This document shows positions 1 to 5,117 of a stretch of DNA of 5,117 bases, piece after piece. Both the position numbers and the translations under genes were made by a program. Below the pieces are notes generated by a model. It was given only the letters and a program-made list of their open reading frames with translations, was not told the DNA's origin and did no database searches. Source of the stretch: an uncultured Clostridia bacterium (GTDB taxonomy: Bacteria; Bacillota; Clostridia; Oscillospirales; CAG-272); assembly GCA_947652805.1 (NCBI GenBank), contig CANTEM010000085.1:1-5117 (forward strand), given 5' to 3'. Within the stretch, counting starts at the first letter, position 1. Every line of letters begins with the position of its first letter.

Positions 1-426
1 GTTTTGGATCATCTTGCACAGGTGGAACGGACATGCTTTGCAGCAGATGCATGGAGTAAAAGTATGATTCTTTCCTCTATCCGACAGCCGTATGCATATG
101 TCTGGGTCGTTCGAGATCTGCAATTGCAGAAATTCATCGCATATGCAGTGCTGTACCTTGCGGGGGAGGAAGGGGACGTAGCAAATATTGCAGTACTTCC
201 TGCTTATCGGAACCAGGGAATCGGCGGAATGCTGTTGGATACGATGCTAAGTCAAGGACGTGAAGCCCAGGCGCAAACGATTTTTTTAGAAGTGCGGCAG
301 TCCAACACGAACGCAATCCGACTTTACCAATCCCGGGGATTTGCAGAAATAGGCAAACGTAGAAGTTATTACAGGCATCCGCGGGAGGATGCTGTATGTA
401 TGGCAAAAACAGTATTACAGTCGTGA
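1..426 (+). CDS. rimI: Ribosomal-protein alanine N-acetyltransferase RimI, 5' end missing
   Basis: This is a GNAT-fold N-acetyltransferase that transfers acetyl from acetyl-CoA to the N-terminal residue of ribosomal protein S18 and probably other proteins in the cytoplasm. The frame is open from the first base, and the protein begins inside the usual first helix (the 'VERTCF..DAWS' stretch matches the family's 'ER.CF..PWS'). About 10-15 N-terminal residues therefore lie upstream; the TTG at position 4 is probably not the start. Counting from that TTG, the acetyl-CoA loop RNQGIGG is at residues 69-75 (R/QxxGxG/A). The RimI hallmark LEVRxSNxxAxxLYxxxGF spans about 95-113, and the tail RRSYYRHPREDAVCM (119-133) matches the family's YYxxPxEDAxxM end. 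The tsaD gene follows after 15 bases, the usual arrangement in Firmicutes. General GNAT membership is certain; the exact substrate is inferred from the family. Confidence 0.93.
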   Translation, partial: VLDHLAQVERTCFAADAWSKSMILSSIRQPYAYVWVVRDLQLQKFIAYAVLYLAGEEGDVANIAVLPAYRNQGIGGMLLDTMLSQGREAQAQTIFLEVRQSNTNAIRLYQSRGFAEIGKRRSYYRHPREDAVCMAKTVLQS

Positions 427-430
427 AAAA

Positions 431-437
431 AGGAAGG
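431..437 (+). promoter_or_regulatory. Ribosome binding site of tsaD
   Basis: AGGAAGG lies 4 bases before the ATG at 442. It supports that start, which also gives the family's conserved N-terminus MRILAIESSCDET. Confidence 0.75.
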
Positions 438-441
438 TATT

Positions 442-1503
442 ATGCGCATTCTGGCTATTGAATCTTCTTGTGATGAAACGGCGGCAGCCGTTGTAGATAT
501 GGGACCGCAGCATCGGAAAATCCTGTCCAATGTGGTGGCTTCTCAAGTGAGCACCCACGCATTGTATGGAGGAGTTGTTCCGGAAATCGCGAGCAGAGCA
601 CATATTGAAGCGATATCTATGGTTGTTCGGCAAGCGCAGAAGGATGCGGGCATTACTTTGTCCGATTTGGATGCAGTGGCTGTCACCCACACCCCCGGGC
701 TGATTGGCTGTTTGCTGGTGGGTGTGAGTTATGCAAAATCTTTGGCCTTTTCTGCGGGACTTCCATTGATCCCGGTAGATCATATCAAAGCCCACGCCGC
801 AGCAGCTTATTTTGATCACCCTGATCTGGAAGCGCCGTTTATAGCGCTGGTCGTTTCAGGCGGGCACACCTCTGTTTACTTTGTATCTGCTCCCTCTGAT
901 TTTGAAGAAATCGGCGGAACGCGGGATGACGCGGCAGGGGAAGCCTTTGATAAAGTAGGACGGATCATGGGGCTGCCTTATCCCGGCGGCGCAGCTATGG
1001 ATGCCTTGGCGGCAGAAGGCTACGCACTGTTGGAAAACGGTAAAACAGAAAAGATTCCATTGCCGTCACCCTCCTTGCGGGACAGCTTGGATTTTTCCTT
1101 CAGCGGGCTGAAAACAGCATGTGTGAATTATATACATAATTATCGGCAAGTGAATGGAATGGATGCCAAAGCACCCATTCCCCATGGGGAAAAAGTGCGG
1201 GTTGCAGTATCTTTTACGGATGCGGCTGTCGGCGGCATTTGTAAAACACTAAATGATGTGCTTGTAAATACCGGTACGAAAAAGCTGGTTTTGGCGGGAG
1301 GCGTGGCTGCAAACAGCCATTTAAGAAAGGCTGTTTCGGCTTTAGCAGAATCCCGCGAGGTTTCCTTGTATATGCCGTCGCTAAAGCTATGCGGGGACAA
1401 TGGTGCTATGGTTGGCGCTCAGGCATATTTTGAATATACTGCCGGCGTACGTGCAGGAACGGATCTGAATGCTTTTGCCAGCGGTGAAATTGCGGTGATT
1501 TGA
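442..1503 (+). CDS. tsaD: tRNA N6-adenosine threonylcarbamoyltransferase TsaD
   Basis: This Kae1/TsaD/YgjD enzyme transfers the threonylcarbamoyl group from threonylcarbamoyl-AMP to N6 of adenosine 37 in tRNAs that read ANN codons. In bacteria it acts in the cytoplasm in a complex with TsaB and TsaE. The protein is 353 residues, a little longer than the usual 335-345, and looks complete. It starts with the ASKHA-fold phosphate loop IESSCDETAAA (7-17). The metal-binding HxxxH pair is H114 and H118 (DHIKAH), SGGHT is at 139-143, the GxAFDKVGRxxGLPYPGG region is at about 166-183, FSFSGLKT at 218-225, GGVAAN at 286-291 and the late metal ligand D319 in CGDN (317-320). All key residues are present. 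The family more often has CTDN than CGDN, a mild variation. The gene is probably co-transcribed with rimI; tsaB and tsaE would be expected upstream, outside the window. Confidence 0.98.
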   Translation: MRILAIESSCDETAAAVVDMGPQHRKILSNVVASQVSTHALYGGVVPEIASRAHIEAISMVVRQAQKDAGITLSDLDAVAVTHTPGLIGCLLVGVSYAKSLAFSAGLPLIPVDHIKAHAAAAYFDHPDLEAPFIALVVSGGHTSVYFVSAPSDFEEIGGTRDDAAGEAFDKVGRIMGLPYPGGAAMDALAAEGYALLENGKTEKIPLPSPSLRDSLDFSFSGLKTACVNYIHNYRQVNGMDAKAPIPHGEKVRVAVSFTDAAVGGICKTLNDVLVNTGTKKLVLAGGVAANSHLRKAVSALAESREVSLYMPSLKLCGDNGAMVGAQAYFEYTAGVRAGTDLNAFASGEIAVI

Positions 1504-1565
1504 GTCCTGAACGATTGCTCTGCATATGACGAAGTTCTACAGGCGAAATTTCTGCTGATGCCGAA

Positions 1566-1598
1566 TTTTCCACAGGTTTTTCCACAGGGTGTGGGAAA
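1566..1598. promoter_or_regulatory. Cluster of DnaA-box-like sites upstream of the DnaD-type gene
   Basis: TTTTCCACA occurs at 1566-1574 and again at 1578-1586 on the + strand. Both match the relaxed DnaA-box consensus TTWTNCACA exactly, but differ from the strict TTATCCACA by one base (T for A at position 3). They belong to an 11-base direct repeat, TTTTCCACAGG, with a period of 12 bases, so they lie roughly on the same face of the helix. A third copy in the opposite orientation, TTTCCCACA on the minus strand at 1590-1598, has one mismatch to the relaxed consensus. The second and third copies can also pair as a hairpin with a single bulged G and a 3-base loop. The cluster lies before the start chosen for a replication-initiation gene, so a DnaA-responsive control element is plausible. 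Binding is inferred, not shown. Confidence 0.5.
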
Positions 1599-1616
1599 CT
1601 CTGATTTTACAGCACA

Positions 1617-1645
1617 TTTCCGTTTTCTGCAAATGAAAACGGAAA
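1617..1645. repeat. Perfect 11-bp inverted repeat in the intergenic region
   Basis: TTTCCGTTTTC (1617-1627) and GAAAACGGAAA (1635-1645) are exact reverse complements separated by a 7-base spacer. No T-run follows on either strand, so it does not look like an intrinsic terminator. An arm of 11 bases with an 18-base centre-to-centre spacing would suit a dimeric repressor operator or a 5'-leader hairpin of the downstream gene's mRNA. It lies about 57 bases before the GTG at 1702. Confidence 0.6.
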
Positions 1646-1682
1646 AATTGTGTATGGTTTTTGCCGAAAATGAAACGATCAA

Positions 1683-1697
1683 GAGAGGAACGGTTCC
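1683..1697 (+). promoter_or_regulatory. Ribosome binding site of the DnaD-type gene, overlapping a small palindrome
   Basis: GAGAGGA (1683-1689) is the only purine-rich Shine-Dalgarno-like stretch near the GTG at 1702, with a longish 12-base spacing. Its last bases form one arm of the odd-centred palindrome GGAACGGTTCC (1687-1697). If this paired in the mRNA, it would bring the site closer to the start codon or partly mask it. The spacing makes the site less than certain. Confidence 0.4.
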
Positions 1698-1701
1698 ATT
1701 T

Positions 1702-2715
1702 GTGAAAATTAAAGTGGATTATAACGGGCAGTGTATTTTGGTTCCATCCGGTCCCGTTTTAGATAAGTTGGGAGAAGCAGACGGAACGAAGCTGCGGGTG
1801 CTTCTTTTTGTTTTAGCCAACCCTGCGGCGGAAGCGTCTGATGTGTGCGACACGCTGAATATTACGATGAAAAGCCTGTCGAGCGCCTTGTCTTTTTGGG
1901 AAGAAGCCGGCGTAATACATGTGGAAGAGAATGAAATATCTGTCAAAAAAATGGGTGGGAAGCAAGGCGCAAGGGGCGGCAGTAAAAAAAGCGATAAGAA
2001 CGCCGTTACGGTGTCCCGACCCAAACCGGTGGCACGGGCGGCACAGCTTCCACACTATACTTCCGAGCAGGTTACAAGTTATGTAAATGCCCATAGTGAA
2101 GTGGGAGATTTGCTGGTGAGCTGTCAGCAGTATATGGGAAAAATGTTCAATATTGCAGAAGTGGAGATTGTGGTAGGACTATTGGATTATCTGCATCTGG
2201 ACAGTGACTATATTCTGCTGTTGTTTTCCCACTGCCGGAAAATGGAGAAAAAATCTCTCCGATATATAGAAAAACTGGCGATCGGTTTGTTTGATGACGG
2301 AATCATGGACTATGAAGAGTTGGATACCCATTTGCAGGCAATTGAAGACGCATCTAAAATCGAAAAGCAGCTTCGACGGCTGTTCGGTACTGGCAGGCGC
2401 GCGCTGACTGCTAAGGAAAAGGATGCCTTTAGCAAATGGGGCGGCACGTGGAAAATGCCCTATGAGCTGATTGAAAAAGCGTATGAAATTACAGTGGAGA
2501 ACACCGGCGGCGTGTCGATTCCCTATTGCAACGCTGTTTTGGAAAAATGGTACCAAAGCGGATATACTACTTTGGAGCAGGTGAATGGTGCGATCACCCA
2601 GTATCGGCATGACAAGGACGGCGCTAAAGATCAGAAAGGCAGCTTTGAAACAGACGACTTTTTTGAAGCCGCTTTGCGCCGGTCTTACGGGGAAGAAAAC
2701 AAAAAGGAGGGCTGA
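1702..2715 (+). CDS. DnaD-domain replication initiation protein with two DnaD-type modules
   Basis: The likely role is DNA remodelling and bridging in primosome assembly, handing DNA to the helicase loader, as DnaD and DnaB do in Bacillus. With the GTG at 1702 the protein is 337 residues. Residues about 20-78 look like a winged helix (ending LSFWEEAGVIHVEE). A basic Gly/Lys/Arg-rich linker follows at about 82-117. A first DnaD-like helical domain spans about 119-213. A second, clearer one spans about 235-305, with the diagnostic YCNAVLEKWYQSGYTT (275-290, compare the family's YxxxILxxWxxxG). The end, about 317-330 (DDFFEAALRRSYG), resembles a conserved tail of clostridial members. The frame stays open back to an ATG at 1558, but that 48-codon extension has no recognisable protein features and covers the DnaA-like boxes and the inverted repeat, so I chose the later start. 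ATGs at 1633 and 1654 are other possibilities. The ATPase gene follows after 2 bases. Confidence 0.9.
   Translation: MKIKVDYNGQCILVPSGPVLDKLGEADGTKLRVLLFVLANPAAEASDVCDTLNITMKSLSSALSFWEEAGVIHVEENEISVKKMGGKQGARGGSKKSDKNAVTVSRPKPVARAAQLPHYTSEQVTSYVNAHSEVGDLLVSCQQYMGKMFNIAEVEIVVGLLDYLHLDSDYILLLFSHCRKMEKKSLRYIEKLAIGLFDDGIMDYEELDTHLQAIEDASKIEKQLRRLFGTGRRALTAKEKDAFSKWGGTWKMPYELIEKAYEITVENTGGVSIPYCNAVLEKWYQSGYTTLEQVNGAITQYRHDKDGAKDQKGSFETDDFFEAALRRSYGEENKKEG
2703..2710 (+). promoter_or_regulatory. Strong ribosome binding site for the helicase loader
   Basis: AAAGGAGG ends 7 bases before the GTG at 2718, near-ideal placement. It decides this GTG against the in-frame ATG at 2730 and a second GTG at 2739. 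It lies inside the last codons of the DnaD-type gene, so translation of the two is probably coupled. Confidence 0.85.
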
Positions 2716-2717
2716 CT

Positions 2718-2750
2718 GTGCGGGATGCAATGAAGCGTGTGCGGGATGCA
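2718..2750 (+). repeat. Short direct repeat at the 5' end of the helicase loader gene
   Basis: GTGCGGGATGCA occurs at 2718-2729 and again at 2739-2750, a 21-base period in frame, encoding two RDA heptads at the N-terminus (MRDAMKRVRDAYQ). It looks like a small in-frame duplication in an amphipathic helix. It could also provide a second in-frame GTG, though the ribosome binding site favours the first. Confidence 0.6.
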
Positions 2751-3680
2751 TATCAGAATAAGCGTGGCGCGGCTGTAGGGCGCAGTGAAGAACGCAAGGC
2801 GGCGCTGTATCCGGTTGTTCCGGGACTGTTGGAAATTGACACTCAGTTGGCGGCAACGGCGCCAAAGGTGCTTTCTGCCGCTATGTCCGGTAAAGATATA
2901 GACGGACAGTTGGAACTGCTGCGGCAGGAAAACGGACGGCTCCGCCAAAAGCGTGCCGAACTGTTGGAGGCGGCCGGCTATCCGGCGGACTATACAGATA
3001 TCGTATATGAATGCAGGGCTTGTGGGGACACAGGATTTATCGGCGTGAACATGTGCGGGTGCATGCGCAGGGCGATGGCGCAGGCAATGCTGGAGGATTC
3101 CGGACTGGGCAAGCTGGCGCGTGTGCAGAATTTTGACACATTTTCCCTGTCTTATTATAAAGAAGGCGCAGAGCGCGATTCTATGGAACACAATTTGCGC
3201 GCGCTCCAAAATTTTGCTCGGGATTTTTCCTTGGAGACACAGGACAGCTTTCTTTTAGTCGGTTCTACCGGACTTGGCAAAACCCATTTATCTACAGCTA
3301 CTGCTGTGGCTATTATAGAAAAAGGATACGAGGTCGTTTATAAAACGGTACAAGGCATGCTGGACGATTTTGAGCGGGAGCAGTTTGGCAAAGGCACATA
3401 TGAGGATATCCGGATGTACTACGAGGCGGATCTGTTGATCGTGGACGATCTGGGCGCGGAGATGTCTACGCAGTTTACTGTGTCCTGTATATATAATGTA
3501 GTAAATATGCGGATCAATAATGGGAAACCAACGATTATCAGCACCAACTTGTCCCAAAAGGAACTACGGGAGCGATATGCGGATCGGATCACCAGCCGTT
3601 TGTTCGGCGAGTATAAGCCGCTGCTGTTTTCTGGTGTGGATATTCGCCGGCAAAAGCTTGCCGGACAGGGGAGGATATAA
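2718..3680 (+). CDS. AAA+ ATPase helicase loader, DnaI/DnaC type
   Basis: This is the predicted cytoplasmic ATPase that loads the replicative DNA helicase onto origin or restart DNA. It has 320 residues, close to the Bacillus DnaI length. Residues 58-86 are Leu/Gln/Glu/Arg-rich and could form a short coiled coil. Four cysteines, C99, C102, C113 and C115 (CxxCxDTGF..CxC), form a zinc-binding motif as in the N-terminal helicase-interaction part of DnaI. The ATPase core has Walker A GSTGLGKT at 182-189, Walker B LLIVDD at 239-244, sensor-1 STN at 275-277, and arginines in RITSRLF (290-296), one of which should be the finger. The motif set also fits the phage-type DnaC and the transposase helper IstB. 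Neighbouring a DnaD-type gene and carrying the zinc motif point to the chromosomal loader, and no transposase is nearby. The stop shares one base with the next gene's ATG. Confidence 0.93.
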   Translation: MRDAMKRVRDAYQNKRGAAVGRSEERKAALYPVVPGLLEIDTQLAATAPKVLSAAMSGKDIDGQLELLRQENGRLRQKRAELLEAAGYPADYTDIVYECRACGDTGFIGVNMCGCMRRAMAQAMLEDSGLGKLARVQNFDTFSLSYYKEGAERDSMEHNLRALQNFARDFSLETQDSFLLVGSTGLGKTHLSTATAVAIIEKGYEVVYKTVQGMLDDFEREQFGKGTYEDIRMYYEADLLIVDDLGAEMSTQFTVSCIYNVVNMRINNGKPTIISTNLSQKELRERYADRITSRLFGEYKPLLFSGVDIRRQKLAGQGRI

Positions 3681-4141
3681 TGCAAATGCAGAAAATCAAA
3701 TTTGGAATACTGATGATAGCAGCGCTGCTGTTGCTGCTGCCGGGCTGCGGCACGGTGGCGGAAACAGAGCCGGATGCGGTGATTGAATATTTGTCTGCAT
3801 CCAAAGAGGTGAAGGCGTATATATATAATAGTGACACTTCCATGAAATTTGCACCTGATGATGCGTTTCTTGCGCTGCTAAAAGGAGAATGGACAGAAAA
3901 AAGCGGCGGAGCCGATGGGGAAAAGGTCTTGTCTGTTATCGCGGGAACACAGTATGAGATTTGCTTTTTCTCAGACGGAACCGCGATGATTTATTACGGT
4001 TATGTAGATATTTTGGAGCGGGATCGGCAGTACTATGCTTTTTCATCCGGAGACAATGTGGAAAAAATGGTACAGTATATAGAAGCAAATGGATCCGTTT
4101 ATGAAGAAACCACAGACGGACGTGGAAATATAGGAGAATGA
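3680..4141 (+). CDS. Small lipoprotein of unknown function
   Basis: I do not recognise the family. The 153-residue product has a lipoprotein signal peptide: a basic start (MQMQKIK), a hydrophobic core of about 14 residues and the lipobox LPGC with C23 as the predicted lipidated residue. The mature protein would be anchored on the outside of the cytoplasmic membrane. The rest, about 130 residues, is acidic, and residues 75-120 alternate hydrophobic and polar residues with many Tyr and Phe, suggesting a small beta-rich domain. It has no further transmembrane segment, and its only other cysteine is C95. The first ATG overlaps the stop of the helicase loader by one base. A second ATG at 3686 (MQKIKF) lies 10 bases after the site AGGGGAGGA (3667-3675) and is an equally good start; either keeps the signal peptide. 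It sits between replication and metabolic genes, and context gives no function. Confidence 0.82.
   Translation: MQMQKIKFGILMIAALLLLLPGCGTVAETEPDAVIEYLSASKEVKAYIYNSDTSMKFAPDDAFLALLKGEWTEKSGGADGEKVLSVIAGTQYEICFFSDGTAMIYYGYVDILERDRQYYAFSSGDNVEKMVQYIEANGSVYEETTDGRGNIGE
4132..4136 (+). promoter_or_regulatory. Ribosome binding site of the isomerase-family gene
   Basis: AGGAG lies inside the end of the lipoprotein gene, 11 bases before the ATG at 4148. Closer ATGs at 4138 and 4141 are in a frame that stops after about ten codons, so 4148 is the real start. Confidence 0.65.
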
Positions 4142-4147
4142 TGTATT

Positions 4148-5011
4148 ATGAAGATTGGTGTAATGGTTGAATCCTTCCGGAAAAGCTTTCGAGAAGGGGT
4201 AGAAGAAGCGGCGGCCCTGGGGGCAGACGGTATTCAGGTATATGCAACCCGGGGAGAACTGGGTGTTGACGAGATTACGAAAGATAAACTGCGTGAAGCA
4301 TTGGATATTGTAGAATCCCATGGGATGGTATTTTCTGCTATCTGCGGAGATTTTTATGTGGGCTTTACGGATCCTGAAAAAAATAAGATTTATGTGGACA
4401 AATCCAAGCGGGTGTTGGATCTGGCAAAGGAACTGAAGTGCGATGTCGTAACAACGCACATCGGTACTGTGCCTGGGGAAGAATGTGAAACAAAAGAAAT
4501 TATGCGCAGTGCATGCCGCGAGCTTGCCCTATACGCAGATACTATGGGGAGCGCGTTTGCCGTGGAAACCGGTCCGGAAAAAGCGCAGCTTCTATGCGAT
4601 TTTCTGGATAGTCTGGGCGCTGGCGGCGTGCGGGTGAATTTTGATCCGGCAAACCTTGTCATGGTAGCGGGAGACAGACCGGAAACAGCGGTAGGTACTC
4701 TTGGAAAGTATATTGTACATACCCATGCGAAAGACGGAATCAAGCTGGACGCGTCCTTGCGCAAGGATATTCAGGTTACCATCGGCGGAGAGGCTGCCGG
4801 ACACGATCAGTTGCTTGCTATGGGTCGGGCATATCTGGAGTTGCCTTTAGGTGAGGGAGATGTGCATTTTGATACGTACCTGCCTGCCTTGGCTGCTACC
4901 GGGTTCGATGGATTTTTGACGATCGAGCGGGAAGTTGGTGAAGACCCTGTGCGGGATATCCGACTTGCAGCGGATTTCCTGCGTGAAAAGCTTGCAACGC
5001 TCCAACTATGA
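4148..5011 (+). CDS. Sugar phosphate isomerase/epimerase family protein (xylose-isomerase-like TIM barrel)
   Basis: This 287-residue protein belongs to the AP-endonuclease-2/xylose-isomerase-like TIM-barrel superfamily, whose members isomerise or epimerise sugars, inositols or related compounds at a divalent metal. The first strand is MKIGVMVESF, followed by ALGADGIQVYA (23-33), a typical strand-helix opening. Candidate metal and catalytic residues appear in the expected order: E140 in VETG, D166 in NFDPAN, H191 or H193 in HTHAKD, and E260 in LTIERE, with H104 in TTHIG also conserved-looking. GEGDVHF at 236-241 is the family's 'G.G.v.f' stretch before the last strand. There is no signal peptide, so the protein is cytoplasmic. 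The substrate cannot be told from sequence, and no sugar transporter, kinase or regulator is nearby. It is the last gene of the run, 6 bases after the lipoprotein and 11 bases before the terminator hairpin. Confidence 0.9.
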   Translation: MKIGVMVESFRKSFREGVEEAAALGADGIQVYATRGELGVDEITKDKLREALDIVESHGMVFSAICGDFYVGFTDPEKNKIYVDKSKRVLDLAKELKCDVVTTHIGTVPGEECETKEIMRSACRELALYADTMGSAFAVETGPEKAQLLCDFLDSLGAGGVRVNFDPANLVMVAGDRPETAVGTLGKYIVHTHAKDGIKLDASLRKDIQVTIGGEAAGHDQLLAMGRAYLELPLGEGDVHFDTYLPALAATGFDGFLTIEREVGEDPVRDIRLAADFLREKLATLQL

Positions 5012-5022
5012 GTTAAAAACAA

Positions 5023-5059
5023 ACCGCCGGGTGGAAACCCGGCGGTATATTTTATATAT
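5023..5059. terminator. Intrinsic terminator, probably bidirectional
   Basis: ACCGCCGGGT (5023-5032) pairs perfectly with ACCCGGCGGT (5037-5046) around a GGAA loop, which is of GNRA type: a 10-bp GC-rich stem. On the + strand it is followed by a T/A-rich tract (TATATTTTATATATT). On the minus strand the stem is followed by TTGTTTTTAACT, a better T-run. It ends the operon after 5011 and could equally stop a convergent transcript. Confidence 0.88.
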
Positions 5060-5080
5060 TCAGAGGATCAATGGATCAAC

Positions 5081-5117
5081 TCAAGCGCCGCAGCCACATA
5101 CACATGTGAGAATCAGC
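5081..5117 (-). CDS. Possible C-terminal end of a convergent minus-strand gene
   Basis: On the minus strand one frame reads in from the window edge as LILTCVCGCGA and stops with TGA at 5083-5081, about 35 bases before the terminator stem and its minus-strand T-run. Only about a dozen codons are visible, and two other frames also contain stops nearby. The support is therefore position and the two-way terminator, not protein similarity. No family can be named. Confidence 0.22.
   Translation of the reverse strand, partial: LILTCVCGCGA

Noticed and set aside
415..819. Minus-strand open frame of 134 codons across the start of tsaD
   Set aside because: It is antisense to the highly conserved TsaD N-terminus and has no protein features of its own.
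1579..1598. Hairpin after tsaD as a possible tsaD terminator
   Set aside because: The stem has a bulge and no T-run follows, so DnaA-like box repeats explain it better. I found no clear terminator for tsaD.
2179..2865. Long minus-strand open frame of 228 codons
   Set aside because: It overlaps the two replication genes in antisense, has no recognisable domain or good ribosome binding site, and spans the junction between well-supported genes.
2685..3209. Minus-strand open frame of 174 codons
   Set aside because: It is a shadow of the helicase loader gene, whose zinc and Walker motifs fix the + strand frame.
3492..3497. A second TATAAT in a similar stretch inside the helicase loader gene
   Set aside because: No -35 box at the right spacing, it codes for CIYNV in a conserved ATPase region, and no gene starts just downstream.
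2718..3680. IstB transposition helper as identity of the ATPase
   Set aside because: No IstA transposase or terminal inverted repeats are nearby, and the CxxC..CxC zinc motif plus the DnaD-type neighbour fit a helicase loader better.
3824..3829. TATAAT within a TATATATATAATA stretch, like a promoter -10 box
   Set aside because: It lies inside the lipoprotein coding region (the YIYNS codons), and no TTGACA-like box is found 16-18 bases upstream.

Overview
The window looks like an ordinary chromosomal stretch from a member of the Firmicutes, most likely class Clostridia and perhaps close to Oscillospiraceae/Ruminococcaceae. The reasons are strong AGGAGG-type ribosome binding sites, medium GC content by eye, a DnaD-domain protein paired with a DnaI/DnaC-type helicase loader carrying a zinc-cysteine motif, and a rimI-tsaD pair. 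The taxonomic placement is inference. All genes with good support lie on the + strand. I saw no insertion sequence, phage gene, tRNA, rRNA or CRISPR array.

Layout. (1) 1-1503: the 3' part of rimI (protein N-acetyltransferase) followed after 15 bases by a complete tsaD (the threonylcarbamoyltransferase of tRNA t6A synthesis). This is probably the end of a tsaE-tsaB-rimI-tsaD type operon whose start is outside the window. (2) 1504-1701: a 198-base gap that I read as non-coding and regulatory. It holds two perfect matches to the relaxed DnaA-box consensus 12 bases apart, a third near-match in inverted orientation, a perfect 11-bp inverted repeat, and a short palindrome just before the next start. 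(3) 1702-5011: four tightly packed genes: a protein with a winged-helix-like N-terminus and two DnaD-type domains; an AAA+ helicase loader; a small lipoprotein of unknown function; and a TIM-barrel sugar phosphate isomerase/epimerase family protein. Spacings are 2 bases, a 1-base overlap, and 6 bases. (4) 5012-5117: a strong hairpin terminator with a GNRA-type loop closes the operon. T-rich tracts on both strands suggest that it works in both directions, and the tail of a convergent minus-strand gene may lie in the last 37 bases.

How the genes work together. The DnaD-type protein and the ATPase are expected to act in turn to remodel origin DNA and load the replicative helicase, as DnaD/DnaB and DnaI do in Bacillus. 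DnaA-box-like sites directly upstream of this pair suggest that the helicase-loading genes respond to DnaA. That is the most interesting observation here, but it is a hypothesis. The lipoprotein and the isomerase appear to be co-transcribed with the replication genes with no functional link visible in the sequence. I found no convincing wholly new biological system.
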